A DNA stretch of 64,000 nucleotides from Blumeriella jaapii (GCA_009599575.1 VWND01000016.1:787215-851214), one strand, 5' to 3'; numbered from the stretch's first letter, positions 20,321-32,231 are shown. Notes: a model not told the origin generated them from the letters alone. Made by a program: numbers and translations.

Positions 20321-20602
20321 TATTACAGCTAGCTTAAAAACAATCGAAATAATATAAACCAAAAAATACGTATATGAATTAAAAAAAAAATACCGAGCTA
20401 AAATACTCGGAGTCGCGAATTTTTTATATAATAGATTACGCTTGTAAATTACGTGACTTAGCGCGAGGCCTAATGGCCGAAATGGCCCGTGCCCGAACCT
20501 TAATCTAATACCACCGGCAAAACACCACTGGCATTTACTACCGGCAAAATACCACTGGCACGGATCGTAACACGAAAGGTGGCAAAAGAGTGAGTCGTGA
20601 CA
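20321..20602 (+). repeat. Family D LTR, copy D1, 282 bp
   Basis: It starts TATTACAGCTAGC (TGTCACAGCTAGC in D2) and ends GAGTGAGTCGTGACA, so the ends form a short TGTCAC/GTGACA inverted repeat typical of gypsy LTRs. A 27-bp-period tandem duplication (CCGGCAAAAYACCACTGGCA) lies at 20514-20533 and 20541-20560. The last approximately 40 bp resemble the end of the family A LTR. No matching target duplication flanks it, so it may be one LTR of a larger or rearranged element. Confidence 0.7.
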
Positions 20603-21145
20603 GAAAACATAATTTTATAATTTATTTTTCGTTTTTCGAATTTAATACGAAAATTCGGTGGAATCGAATATGATAACATATCTGTACGAAAGTTTTAATA
20701 CGTTAGCATTTTTTTTTTGTTTTCGTAATAAATAAATAATGCGTAAGTAAATTTTTTTTAGCTAATCGATATAAAATCGTTTTTTAAAATAAGCTTTCGG
20801 TTTAATTATTTTAACGTATAATCTTTTCTATGCTTTTTTCCGAAACCGAAAACGCGAAAAAGTTTTTTCCAAAATAGCTTTAGTTTTTTTGCTTTACAAT
20901 TGTATGGTTATATAATATAACTAATAACTCTGGCATTAAAGTTTTTAATTTCGGCATTTTTTTAAATGCATTGGTTTGTAATTATTTCGTGATTTAAATT
21001 ATATTTTAAATAATTTTTCGCTTTTTTAGCAATATGTTTTCAGAATTGTATAATTTTATTTTTCGTAATTTACGGAATTTGCGTTTCAAAATATATTAAA
21101 AAAACTTTAATAAATAAAAGTTTAATAAATAATTTCAGCGTAGTA
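20603..21145. other. Unassigned AT-rich segment
   Basis: About 540 bp with no match elsewhere in the window and no convincing frame. It is flanked by D1 on the left and an inverted D fragment on the right, so it may be internal sequence of family D or a piece of the sequence into which these elements inserted. Confidence 0.4.
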
Positions 21146-21185
21146 TATGACGATTTATTCTTTTGCCACCTTTCGTGTGACCTTA
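21146..21185 (-). repeat. Family D LTR fragment, inverted, cut by C1
   Basis: TTCTTTTGCCACCTTTCGTG is the reverse complement of the D1 LTR end (CACGAAAGGTGGCAAAAGA). It stops at 21185 where the family C LTR starts, so C1 probably inserted into it. Confidence 0.6.
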
Positions 21186-21603
21186 TGTCAGGAACCAATA
21201 TTACGTGTCTGAGTCAGGTGAACAGCCAAGACCCTCTGCCTTTTACCAATCCTCGAATAATACTTTCTACGGATAGGCCGTAGGGGCCGGATCATGCTGT
21301 AAAAGCTGGAAATAATATTTAGGTAAAATATTTTATAAAAGTGGTTGTTAAAAAATCAATTATTAAAGTTATATTAAAAAGGATTTGTACGAAGGAGAAA
21401 AGGTCGGAATAATCGCTGGAAAAGCATATTAAATGAAATTCGCCTGGATTTTTAAAAAATACTTTTTTTCGAAGATTTTTTTTTTGTATTAATAAACGCT
21501 TTTTATTAAAAATATAAAAGATAGGAATCAGTTTGATTATTAATTTAAATTTACTTGAGTTTTATTATTTAAATTAATGTTTTTCTGCTTTTTAATTTTT
21601 ATA
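21186..21603 (+). repeat. Family C LTR (5' LTR of C1)
   Basis: It begins TGTCAGGAACCAATATTACG, one of the least mutated LTR starts in the window, and ends in TAATTTTTATA (CAATTCTTACA before mutation). The conserved core GGATAGGCCGTAGGGGCCGG is present. The left half is much better preserved than the right half. Confidence 0.9.
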
Positions 21604-22135
21604 TTTTGATTTTTTTATTTATCGAAACGGCAGTTCGATATTATTAAAATAATTTTTTATTATATTATTATATTTATATCGATATTATCGATATTATAGC
21701 TTTTCGCATTCGCAGCGAACAAGTATTTTTAGCTATTTAAAAAAATCCAGCGCTTTCGGCTGCTTAGGAAAACTTCGTACTATCGTTTTTTTTTAACGTT
21801 ATCAGTTTTATTAAAGGTCGAAAATATTTTATTATTAGGGCGCGACGATTTTTTAATTTTTTTATTTAAAAATTTATTAAAAAAAGCCATATTTAAAGCG
21901 ATTCGGAAAGATTTTCTATCGAGATTTTAATTTTTTTGGCTGATAAACGAATCCGCGCCGAATAGAGGAAAAACGATAAACTTAAAAAAGTAAAAGAAGT
22001 ACGAGCTAAAATAAAACAGAAAAAAATAAAAAAAAAGGTTTACGAAATAATAAAAGATTCGAAAAAGCCAAAAAACGCCGAGACGAATTTCGAAAGAAAA
22101 TTAAATAATTTTAATAAAAATTTAACGCTTTCGAA
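21186..22135 (+). mobile_element. Family C copy C1, 5' end only
   Basis: The 5' LTR (21186-21603) followed by about 530 bp of internal sequence matching 22759 to about 23290 of C2. It breaks off after CGCTTTCGAA at 22135, where D2 begins. The internal part is the leader and start of gag, Lys-rich on the plus strand, with stops. Confidence 0.85.
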
Positions 22136-22344
22136 TGTCACAGCTAGCTTGAGGGTGATCAAAAGGGTGATGTGGACCAAAAGGTACGCATGTAAATTAA
22201 AAAAAAAACACCGAGCTAGAATGCTCGGGGTCGCGAACTTTATATACAATAGGTTGCGCTTATAAGTTACGTAACTTAGCGCGAAGCCTAATAGCCGAGA
22301 TGGTCCGTGCCCAAACCTTATTCCAACACCACCGGCAATCATAC
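22136..22344 (+). repeat. Family D LTR, copy D2, truncated by C2
   Basis: It starts TGTCACAGCTAGCTTGAGGG directly after the interrupted C1 sequence and follows D1 as far as CACCACCGGCAA, where the C2 LTR starts at 22345. It is less mutated than D1, so it helps define the original D sequence. Confidence 0.75.
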
Positions 22345-22758
22345 TGTCAGGAACCAATATCACGTGTATAAGTCAGATAATCCGCCAAAACCATCTGCCT
22401 TCTACCAACCCTCGAATAGTATTCTCTGCGGATAGGCCGTAGGGGCCGGATAGTATTATAAGGGCTGGAAATAACATTTAGATAAAACATTTTATAAAAG
22501 TAATTGCTAAAAAACTAATTATTAAAAGTTATATTAAAAAGAATTAAAAAAAAGTCGGAATGGAGGCTGAAAAAGCATATTAAATAAAATTCGCCTGGTT
22601 TTTTAGAAAATACTTTTCTCGAAGGCTTTACTTTTTTTTTGTATTTATAAGCGCTTTTTATTAAAAATATAAAAAGTAGAAATTAGTTTAATTATTAATG
22701 CAATCTTATCTGAGCTTTATTATTTAAATTAGTGTTTTTTAGCTTTTTAATTTTTATT
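22345..22758 (+). repeat. Family C LTR (5' LTR of C2), 414 bp
   Basis: It begins TGTCAGGAACCAATATCACG. It carries the GATAGGCCGTAGGGGCCGG core and a TTTTATAAAAG stretch at about 22490 that could serve as a TATA element. The 3' half is more mutated and the terminal CA is not preserved. Confidence 0.9.
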
Positions 22759-22879
22759 TTTTAATTTTTTTATTTATCGAAACGGCAATTCGATATTATT
22801 AAAACAATTTTTTATTATATTATTATATTTATATCGTTATTATCGATATTATAGATTTTCGTATTCGCAGCGAACAAGC

Positions 22880-24330
22880 ATTTTTAGCTATTTAAAAAAA
22901 CTCAGCGCTTTCGGCTATTTAGAAAAACCCCGTATTATCGTTTTCTTTAACGTTACCAGCTTTATTAAAAGTCGAAAATACTTTATTATCAAAGCGCGAC
23001 GATTTTTTAATTTTTTTTATTTAAGAAATTATTAAAAAAAGCCACGCTTAAAGCGATTCGAAAAAACTTTTTATCGAAATCCTGATTTATTTAGCTAATA
23101 AACGAATCCGCGCCGAACAAAAAGAAAACGATAAACGTAAAAAAGTAAAAGAAATACGAGCTAAAATAAAGCAGAAAACAATCGAGAAAAAAGTTTACGA
23201 AATAATTAAAAAATTCGAAAAAGCCAAAAAACGCCGAAACGAATTTCGAAAAAAGGTTAAATAATTTTAATAAAAATTTAACGCTTTCGAAAATATCGAA
23301 AAAAAAGTTTTTATATTTTTTAATATCGCTTTAATTAAAAAAAAAAGAAAATAATTTAAGCCGGCGATTTTTATAAAGTATTTTCGAAGCATTACGATAA
23401 TAATACTTATTAAAAACGATTTAGTATTTTTTTCGAGTATATTATACTTTTTGTAAAAAATACAGCGAATTCGAGCCGAAAAGTATTAAAAATAAAAGAT
23501 TTTCTAATATATCGAAGGAAAAATACTAAAAAAGCTTAATTTTTTATTCGGCGTGCAAAGCGAAGTTTCCGCCAAAATAAAAAAGTAATATTTTGTATTA
23601 ATTAAAAGAAAATTAACGCTTGTGTTTTAATTTTCGACGATAAAATAAAAAAAAAGTAAACCGGATACGAACGACGTTTTACGAATATTCGAATTATATA
23701 AAACGATTTTAAAAAATAAATATTAAATTTTTTAATAAATGCGGAAAATCGAGAAATCGCGGCTTCGAATTTATACGATAAAACGAAGCAAAAAAAACAT
23801 AAATTAATTAACGATTTCGTTGTTTATTTAAATAATTTCGAATAACAATTGCAAATAACAAACGATGCGATTAAAAAAAAATGCTTTTCGCAAAACTCCG
23901 ATTTATTTTTCGAAAAGAAATTATTAAACGAAGTAATATTACAGCTACAAGCTCGCACGAAAAATTAATATTAATCGCTCGTCGTATCGAAAATGCTAAT
24001 AAAATTATCAGCGACGAAACAAAAAATTATAAACGACGAAACGAACGCAAAAAAAAAAAAAAAAAAACTTATATTTACGATTAAAGTTTAAAAGCTAAAA
24101 CAAATATATATCGTTTTCGATTCGAGAATACGTTACAAAAAAAAAATGAAAACGAAAAAACGATAATTCTAACAAAATTTCTTAAAATTTTAAAATTTCT
24201 AATAATTTTTTTTATTTTTCGAAATGCAATCGCTGTTAAAAAACAAAGCATCGTATGGCCAATTATTCAAAAATCGAATATTATAAGTGCAACAGAAAAA
24301 GATATATAATTTTAAATTGCTTCGAAATTA
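22880..24330 (+). pseudogene. C2 gag remnant with mutated zinc knuckle
   Basis: Lys/Arg/Glu-rich frames on the plus strand, broken by stops. The piece at 23881-24084 (67 codons; LIARRIENANKIISDETK) precedes a zinc knuckle at 24279-24320 that reads YYKCNRKRYIILNC. The expected C-x2-C-x4-H-x4-C has lost its first Cys (Tyr) and its His (Tyr), both single transitions. The C3 homologue is at about 54700-56038 on the minus strand. The product would be capsid/nucleocapsid. Confidence 0.75.
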
Positions 24331-24960
24331 ACAAATCTAAAAATTCGAAAAAAGCTTTCGTTCGATTTTGATTTCGTCGCTGTTAACAAAATCGAACGAA
24401 AAAAAAAAAGCAAAAAAAAATAATTTTAATCGAAATTAAAAAAGCCAAAAGCGAAATTCGTACGAAACGAGTTGTTATCGATTGCGGCGCGAAAAAAAAC
24501 TGCGTAATTTAAAAGTTATCGATTAAATATAAATAAAAACCAATTTAAAAACGTATTAATTTATTTACGATTAAAAAAAAAGTAATTATTTACGGCACGT
24601 ATACGCAATCTATTCGCGTTATTAATAATTATAAAATAATTAAAAAAATATAAAACGATTTCGTAGCTTACGATATAAATGTTTTAAAAGTTTGATTTAT
24701 TTTAAGGTTTTTTTGATTGCGAAATATCGATCCCGCTATAAGCTTTCGAGCTAAATCGTAGCGATATTTAATCGAACGCTTACAATTTAATTTCGTTATA
24801 ATTAAACGTTTTAAAAAGAATTTTAAAAAAAAGCAAGCGTTTTGTATCGTTTTGAAAAAAGCTATTGAAAAACAGTATTAATTATTTTTTAAATACGACG
24901 ATTACGCCGACGTATTTAACGATACCGCCGCGGTTATTTTAGCTTTTTACTATTTTATAA
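24331..24960 (+). pseudogene. C2 protease remnant
   Basis: Retropepsin-like: a frame reads KRVVIDCGAKKNCVI, with the DCGA (usual D-S/T-G-A) active site at 24480-24491, then beta-strand-like segments. It lies between the gag knuckle and RT, the expected position in a gypsy pol. Stops and frameshifts follow. Confidence 0.65.
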
Positions 24961-25019
24961 AATATCGAATAAACTTCGCAAAAAATTTTTTTTTTTAAAA
25001 AACAGTTTATTTTTTATCG

Positions 25020-26270
25020 AAATCTAAACTTACCGAATTGCGCGAAAATTTCGTTTCGAGCTTAGAAAAAAGCTGAACAAAAAAATCTATTAGTTTTGCC
25101 GGCGCACCGATAATGTTTATACCGAAAAAAAACGAAAGTTTACGATTATGCGTCGATTATAAAAGTTTAAACGCAGTTACGGTTAAAAATCGAACTTTTT
25201 TACTTTTATAAGCGAAACTTTAAATCGTTTAAAAAAAATTAAAATATTTATTAAATTAAATTTTATTTAGGCGTATTACCGCTTTCGAATAAAAAAAATA
25301 AATAAATAAAAAATTGCGTTTCGCATTCGTTACGAATACTTCGAATACTGCGTACTACTTTTCGGTTTTTCGAACGCATTAGCAATTTTCCAAGCGTATA
25401 TTAATTAAGTTTTCATCGGTTTAATAAATATTACGTATATAATTTACTTCGACGATATTTTAATATTTTCCGAAAACCCCGACGATTATATAAACGCGGT
25501 AAAAAAGGTTTTCGAAAAATTTCGTATTAATAAATTTTACGAAAATCTAAAAAAATATGTTTTCGATACGAATACGATTAAATTCTTAAGCTTCGTCGTT
25601 ATTTTTACGAAAATTAAAATGAATCCAAAAAAAATAAATAATATTCGGAAATAGCTTTTTTTTATTACGTAGCGAAATATTCAAATGTTTTTGAGTTTTA
25701 TTAATTTTTACAAACGTTTTATTAAAAATTACGCTAAGCTTTGCCGATTTATTATAAATTTTTTAAAAAAAATATAATAAAAAAAAATATCGGGCCTTTT
25801 TCGTTTTTTATTCGAAGCGAAAATCGCTTTTTTATTTTTAAAAGAAAAGTTTTGCCAAGTATCGATACTACGCTATTTCGATTTTCGATTAAAAATTCAA
25901 ATCGAAACAAACGCTTTAAAATTCGTTATAAACGGAATATTATTTTAATTATTCGGAAAAAATACAAAAGCACGTTAGCATTTTATTGCGTATTATTCGA
26001 AAAAGCTTTTTTTTATAAAATAAAAATACGAAGTTTACGACGCTAAGCTAATAGCTATAATTTACGCTTTTAAATAATAAAACTAATATTTACATAGCGC
26101 TTCCGACGTTATTATTATACGTACAAATTATTATAATTTAAAATACTTTTTTACAAAGAAACGTTTAAACGAACGCTAAGCGAAATAGGCCGACGAGCTA
26201 GCTAAATACAATTTTGCAATCGAATATAAAACAAAAGTTTTTAATCCGGCGAATGATTTTTTCCGCCGGT
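25020..26270 (+). pseudogene. C2 reverse transcriptase and RNase H
   Basis: Classic Ty3/gypsy RT. Around 25120 the frame reads [19 protein letters not shown]. Motif A reads FIKLNFI*AYYRFRI, with Asn for the catalytic Asp (25259-25261). Motif C reads YFDDILIFS, intact, at 25445-25456. The thumb and connection follow (MFLSFINFYKRFIKNYAKLC). RNase H traces lie at about 25750-26270, with FFTKKRLNERQAKWADELAK near 26150 typical of its C-terminal half. B2 is inserted at the matching motif A region of C3. Confidence 0.9.
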
Positions 26271-27145
26271 CAAATTTAAAAAAAAATTTAAAAAAAATAA
26301 CGAGCAGCTGTTTACGCTGTATCGTAAGCTGAAATTAATTTATTTAAGAAATTTTAAAATGTTTTTCGTAATAAAAATACGTTTAAAATCGAAGCATAAA
26401 TTATTTCGCGCCGATAAATATTCGAAGCTTTTGTTAACGAAATTAAAAAGTAAAAAGTAAGCGGAAAAAAGCCAAATAAAAAGCTTTTTCGCCGAATTGT
26501 TTTTTGCTAATATTATTAATTGCAAATAATATATATTACGAAGCGTAGCCGTTATATTATTATAATCCGAAACGACTAATAATAAGCTAGCAAAACCGAT
26601 TTATAAAATTATTTTTAAATTGCAAAAATTTGATTTTTTTATATTATAAAAAACGTACGAATCGGCTTCGCAAAGCAATCGAGCCGGATTCGAAAAACAC
26701 TAACGTATAAACAAAAATAAATTATTATATTATAAAAAACGTGCGTATATTTCGAATAAAAGCGTTATTAAAAGCGAAATATCAAAAATTAATTACAGCG
26801 ATCCGACCGCCGGTTATTAAAGTTTTCGGTAAACGTTAAAACTGGTTGAAAAAAAGTATTTCTGGCCTGGTTTACGAAGCGACGTAAAGCGTTACGTTAA
26901 TACGTATGGAAAATGCTAAAAAATCAAATTTAAAAAGCATCGATTTTATAGCGAATTAGCTTTTTTTTCGATTTTTACGAAACTTTAGGAAAAAATAACT
27001 ATGGATTTTATTACGGGTTTATTTTTTAGCAAAAAACGAAATCGTATTTACGATTCGATATTCGTTATAATAAACCGATATACGAAGCTGTCGAAATATA
27101 TACCGATATAAAAAAGGATTTCAGTTTTAAATTTAGCTAAAATAT
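26271..27145 (+). pseudogene. C2 integrase, N-terminal and core start, cut by B1
   Basis: It contains the spacing helix region WPGLRSDVKRYVNT-like text at about 26860-26920 and a core start reading TMDFITGLFFSKKRNRIYDS, with the first catalytic Asp at 27004-27006, then FVIINRYTKLSKYIPI at about 27060-27110. The B1 LTR interrupts it at 27146. The remainder is seen in C3. The open frame on the minus strand at 26340-26525 is a shadow. Confidence 0.8.
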
Positions 27146-27412
27146 TGTAAAACGGTAATACTCTGTATTAATAGGAGTTGGTAGTTTTAGCTATGGTTGA
27201 GGCATGGACCCCTCCGAAACCCCCTGCCACTGATTATCTTTAACAGGTATAAAAGCAAAGCATCCCCTTAAATAGTATTATAAGCACGCAGTTTAATTTA
27301 TACCTTTATTTATTTTTCTTTTTCTTTTTTCAACCTTTTTTAAAGGGTTCCTAAATTATTTTACTTACCGATATATGGCCGTATTAGTTTGGTTTTTTTA
27401 TTTATTTTTATA
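27146..27412 (+). repeat. Family B LTR (5' LTR of B1), 267 bp
   Basis: It starts TGTAAAACGGTAATAC and ends TTATTTTTATA. A TATAAAAG box is at 27248-27255 within GGTATAAAAGCAAAGCATC, a sequence shared by all B LTRs, so it is a likely core promoter. The left flank is AAAATAT, in family C integrase. Confidence 0.93.
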
Positions 27413-28160
27413 TTTGATAATTTACGCAAAAATTCAAACTTCGGTGTTTCGTTTTTATATATTCGCCGATGCATTTTTTAAATTCGCAGTTAAAATCGAC
27501 TTCGATATTTCGCTATTACGGCTTAAAAGATTTCTTATATAATATTATTCGCAGCTGCATTATATAAAAGACTTTTAATAGCTTTTCTTATTTTGCGCAT
27601 AATTATTAAATTACAAAAATGCAATATATTTCAGAAACGTTTGAAATTACGGTTAGGCAATCCTGAACCGTGCGAAATTCAAAGCTCGAAAAGCGCTTTT
27701 TTGTTTAAAAATAATAAATCGAATATTGGTTCGTACGCTTCGACCGCTGCGCTCGGTCCTTTTAAATTAAATCTTTTTTAATTAAACGCTTGGCGAAAAC
27801 TTAATTTTCTGATTTTGCGCTTTGTAATTATAGCAATTACAATTTGCGGTTTTTTATTAAAAATAGTAAAAAAATGGCTGTACGTGCATTAGCTTGAGCC
27901 ACGGAATATCGAAACCGTGGATTATACAGCAATATTATATTAATTTAATTAACCTACCAAAAAACAAATTTTTTAATATACTATTTAAATATTTAAACGC
28001 AATTTTTTTTTATTCAACTTTTTTAAAAAACACAAAGACTTTTTTAATAGCTCCCTTATTAAAAACGATTTTTTTTATATTAAAAAGCTTTAATTTGCAA
28101 TTTTAGAAAACATTTATTTATTTAATTTAAACTTTATTAATATTTTTATTAATATTATAA
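27413..28160 (+). other. B1 leader between the 5' LTR and gag
   Basis: About 750 bp shared with B2 (36236 to about 36990) and B0. It begins TTTGATAATTTACGC (TTTGGTAATTTACGC in B2), the expected place of a primer-binding site, though I cannot name the tRNA. The frame at 27593-27781 recurs in B2 (36364-36714), so a short leader ORF is possible, but conservation between copies of one element is no proof. The frame at 27894-28106 is AT-driven. Confidence 0.6.
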
Positions 28161-28169
28161 ATAACGACG

Positions 28170-29450
28170 CTTTTCGTTTTCTTATGCGAGGCCGTATGCT
28201 TTTTCCTAGCTTCTTTGATACACTTTTATTTAATAGCGCCAACGTTACCGATTTTATCGAAAAATTTAAAAAAACTTATAAAGATTTCGGAGTTTTTAAA
28301 ATTAAAATATTCGATAAATTTCTTCGTTATTATAACTTAATTATTAAAAATATTATTAAATCGATAAATAAATGCAAGATTATTAGGATTCGAAACTGGC
28401 GTAAGCTAGTTAAAACTTTGAAATCGAAATTCCGAAACTACGATCGTTAGCAAATTCGCGATACTATCGCTTTTTTTAAACAATTTGTTATAACGATTCG
28501 CTAAGCTAAAAAACTTAAAGCCTATTATCGTATTTATACGAGGGTTTTTAACGTTTTCGTTAACAAAAAGATTTTAAGCGAAATTAAGCAAAGAAAATTG
28601 TTTTTACTTGGCTTTTCAACTAGCATTCGCAATAAAACTATTAAGTATTTTAAAATTAATAAACAAAACTTTGAAACTTTTGATTAATATTTTAAATTTA
28701 TAAAATTCGTTTTTAAGCAAAACCAAAGCGAACGTATTATCGAAGCTATAAACCAAAAGAAATCTTCTTTTTTTATTTACAAAAAAGACGTGGAAGCTTT
28801 AATGCAGAAATATGCCCAGCTATTAAAAATTACCGAAATCGCCAAAAAACAATTTGTTATTATATTATTTAATCGTTTTGCAAAGCTTATTAATTTGGAA
28901 AAACTTAATAAAAATATCGAAACTCTTGTATTAAAATTTATCGATATTAAAATTCAAAAACTTTAAAGCAAAATCGAAAATTTTATGCAACAGCAGAAAA
29001 AACTTTTTTACGTTAACTCGGATAATAAAAACGATTAAAATAGCTTTTATAATAATTTTTTTTTTTAAAATGCGCGAAGCGATTAGCTTCGCCAAGCTAT
29101 TATAAAAATAATAGCTGCCCAATAGCAACTTTCTCGTATTAGCGATCAAAATTAACGAAACATTAATTATAATAACGAATATTAAAAGAAAAAAAAAACT
29201 AACGCGGAAATCAAAATCGCGGCTATTAAAATAATAAAAATAATTATTAAAACAAACTTCGTAGTTTTAAGTATGGATTTTGTAATAATAAAAAAATTTA
29301 TTACGAAAAACCTTATATTCGCTCAAAATGCAAAGTATTTAATTTTTGTATAAATAATAATATTTGTTATATTAATAAATACGAAGCGATTTGCTTCGGA
29401 CCGGTAAAAGCAGAAATAAACTTTTTTAACAAAGCTGAAAATTAAAGCTG
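28170..29450 (+). pseudogene. B1 gag remnant
   Basis: Gag of family B on the plus strand. The open piece 28184-28450 reads MRGRMLFPSFFDTLLF and NSANVTDFIEKFKKTYKDFG, then a helical stretch, and matches 37005-37196 in B2. The frame continues with stops through RIIEAINQKKSSFFIYKKDV (about 28725-28790) and LLKITEIAKKQFVIILFNRF (about 28830-28880). The C-terminal nucleocapsid part, around 29300-29400, has lost Cys codons. The minus-strand frame at 28931-29149 is a shadow. Confidence 0.8.
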
Positions 29451-30230
29451 ATTAAATATTATTCGCTTAAAAATAAAAAATACGAAATGGAACGATTGCT
29501 TAGAAAACAGAAAAAATACGAAAACGATTTTTATTAATAAAAAAAAAACATTTTCGAAAGCGTATTAGTTAAAAAAAAAACTTTTATTTTAAATGTAAAT
29601 AAAATTCAAATGTATAAATGAAAAACAAATATATATATTGCTAATGCAATTATTGTATTTGTAAATATTATAATTGCATAATTAAGCCAGCGAATTATAA
29701 AAAAGCAAAATGCTCCTGTTTTATTCGCTAAATCAATTAATATAAAAAAAAAACGTTAGAATCGAAAAGAAAAAAGATTTCGAAATTCGAAAAAAAACCG
29801 ATAAAACTATTAAAAAAACGCTTATAATAAAAAAAATTAACAACGACATAAAAAATATCGACACCGATACTTCGGTTTAAATTATTCAAAAAGTACTAGC
29901 TTTTAAACGCTTATTACTAATGCGAAGCGAAAAATAAATCGACAAATATATCAGCTCCGAAGCCGTCGACGAAATTATTAAAAAAATTATAAAACAGAAA
30001 ATCGAATTGAAATTCAGCGATTTATTTAATATAAAAAAGAAATTCGATAAAATTATTAATAAACAAATTTTTGCATTAAAAAAAAACGAAAAAATAAAAA
30101 TTATTCGAAAAAAAAAAAAACGATTTTAAATTAAAAAAAATTAGAAAAAAATTTATAATATCGCAATTAATTTAGCCGATAAAAAGAAATCTTCGGAAAA
30201 AATCAGCCTTTTGGCCTTCGCTATAAAAAC
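29451..30230 (+). pseudogene. B1 gag-protease linker
   Basis: Lys/Glu-rich mutated sequence matching 38270-38787 plus 45248-45530 in B2. It includes an uninterrupted version of the family A target (GAAGCCGTCGACGAAATTAT, about 29959-29978), showing what B2 looked like before A inserted. No domain recognised. Confidence 0.55.
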
Positions 30231-30610
30231 TTAAAAGTCAAAACGACGAAACTGCTTTTATACGGCTATAAAAGTATTAAAAATAAAAATAATATTTAAG
30301 AAAAGTACGACCGCTTTTGCTTTACTCGATAATAAAACCGAAGTTAATTGTATAAATCAGAAAACGGCCGAAGCTAATAATATTCCGATTATTATCGATA
30401 AACGAATAATTTATACGACCGTTGATAAAAATATTATTAAATTTAATAAAATTGTACGAAATATAAAAGTCGACGTTAAAAGTATTATTACTTATAAAAA
30501 CTTTTTAGTAATAAAAAAATGCTTTTATTTTATTATTTTTAAAATGCTTTGAATTTTAGAAAATTTCGTCAATTTTAAATATACCGAAAACGGCCAAATA
30601 AAAGCTTTTT
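30231..30610 (+). pseudogene. B1 retropepsin-like protease
   Basis: The frame reads FALLDNKTEVNCINQKTAEA, the mutated DSGAEVN active-site region, with the catalytic Asp retained at 30328-30330. NIPIIIDKRIIYTT and YKNFLVIKKCFYFIIFKML follow. It is homologous to 14667-15071 (B0) and 45530-45900 (B2). Confidence 0.7.
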
Positions 30611-31524
30611 TCTGGAATTGGAACCGATTTTTTTAAAATTAAATTATCGTCGCCGGCGACAAAATCTTTTTAGTCGACGTTTTATCGAAAAACGAATAGC
30701 CGGCTTTGGTTTCAAAACAAACGCTAAGCTATAACAAAACCTGGAAAATACTCGGCTAAAAGCATTTACGTCGCCAATCGAAATAGCATCGCGAATAAAA
30801 TTAGCTAATATTAATATTTTTGGCTATTAATTCGGAAATAAAAATTCCGAAAATTTCGTATTCGTATTAAACAAACCCGATTTATACATTTTACTTTTTT
30901 GTATTAATATCAGCACTTTTTATAAGCGCAAAACTAATAAAATACAATTTGTAAATCTTAGCGAATCCGATAGAAATATTTCCGGAAAAATAAACGATTA
31001 ATTTGAAAAAAATAAAATAACAAAACTATTTCAATCAGTTATTAGCGAATTCGAAAGATTTATCATCGGCCGATTTTTCAGCTTATTATTTAATAGCCGA
31101 TTTATAAAAAAACGATTTGATAAATTAGCAATCGGAATTCAATTTCTGCCAAAAAAAAAAGATTTTATACGAAATTTTACGCAACCGAAAAAAGGCTATA
31201 GCTTTCGATTTTATCGAAATAAGCCAATTCAGTTTTAACGTTACGTTTTATATCGATATCAAAACCGTATTTTACGAATCTTGGCAAAAAAAAACTTTTT
31301 TTATTTTTAAAACCTTTTAAAATAAAATAATCGAAATGCTAAAAAAACGAATTAAGCAAAAGATTTTCGAATTTTGCTACGGCTTATACAAAAACAAATG
31401 GTTTATCGTTGCGAAAAAAAAAAGCTTTTACAAATTTATTATCGCAATCGTCGAAATAAACAAAATAACGATACGAAACGCTAACGTGCTATTTAACGTC
31501 GATTAATTTTTAAACGAATTCGCA
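30611..31524 (+). pseudogene. B1 reverse transcriptase, N-terminal part, cut by C3
   Basis: Start of the family B RT. At about 31195-31330 the frame reads IAFDFIEISQFSFNVTFYID, then TVFYESWQKKTFFIF, EMLKKRIKQKIFEFCYGLYK and WFIVAKKKSFYKFIIAIVEI, the fingers region of a fungal gypsy RT. The palm motifs are missing because C3 interrupts at 31525. Confidence 0.75.
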
Positions 31525-31938
31525 TATAAAAATTGAAAGGCAGGGAAACACTAGTTCAGATAATAAAGCTCAGATAAGATTGGGTTAATAGTCAGACTGA
31601 TTTTTATCTTTTACATTTCTAGTAGAAGGCGTGTATAAATACAAAAGGAGGGGTGGAGCCCTCGAGAAAAGTATTTCCTAAGAAACCAAGCGAACCTTAT
31701 TTAGTATGCTTTTCCAGCTTTTATTCCGATCTTTTTTTAATTTTTTTTAATATAACTTTAATAATTGATTTTTTAGCAATTATTTTTATAAAATGTTTTA
31801 TTTAAATATTATTTTCAGCTTTTTTAATACTATCCGGCCCCCACGGCCTATCCGCAGAAAATACTATTCGAAGATTAATAAAAAGCAAAGAATTTTGGCG
31901 GATTATTTGATTTATATACGTAATATTAGTTTCTGATA
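31525..31938 (-). repeat. Family C LTR (3' LTR of C3), 414 bp
   Basis: The exact inverse of 1316-1729: the plus strand starts TATAAAAATTGAAAGGCAGG and ends TTTCTGATA. GGCCCCCACGGCCTATCCGC is the inverted core. The adjoining internal side (31939 on) has T-rich sequence, i.e. a purine tract on the sense strand. Confidence 0.9.
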
Positions 31939-32194
31939 TTACTTTTTTTTTTAGGCCTTTGGTTTCTAAAAGCGATTGATTTTTTTTATGCGTATACTTT
32001 CGTATATAACGTGCGTTACGCCTTCGAAATAACGTGCGGTTTTTTTCGCTTTTGATCGTGAATTATAATTGTTTTTTCCGCTTTCGGTCGTAAATTATAA
32101 TTGTTTTGCTGTTTTGTTTTTTTTGTTTTCGATAACCCTCGCATTTTCGTTTTTTAAAAAGGCTTTTTTTTTAAAAATAGCCGCCATTTTTCTG

Positions 32195-32231
<37 letters not shown>

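Larger units (their letters stand above)
22345..27145 (+). mobile_element. Family C copy C2, 5' LTR to integrase, interrupted by B1
   Basis: A plus-strand family C element: 5' LTR, gag, protease, RT, RNase H and the first part of integrase, ending at 27145 where a family B LTR starts. The missing 3' part can be read in C3 (34067 down to 31525), giving a full length of about 7.3 kb. The break lies in GCTAAAATAT / TTATATAA as judged from C3. Confidence 0.92.
27146..31524 (+). mobile_element. Family B copy B1, 5' LTR to RT, interrupted by C3
   Basis: A plus-strand family B element: 5' LTR, leader, gag, linker, protease and the first part of RT, stopping after CGAACGAATTCGCA-like sequence at 31524, where an inverted family C LTR starts. 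Uninterrupted B sequence across this site is in B2 near 46810. The rest of B1 should lie right of the window, beyond C3. Confidence 0.9.

Noticed and set aside
20321..20602. Family D as a short inverted-repeat DNA transposon
   Set aside because: The ends are only a few bases of inverted repeat, no target duplication flanks D1, and the terminal approximately 40 bp resemble the family A LTR. An LTR is the better reading, though not proven.
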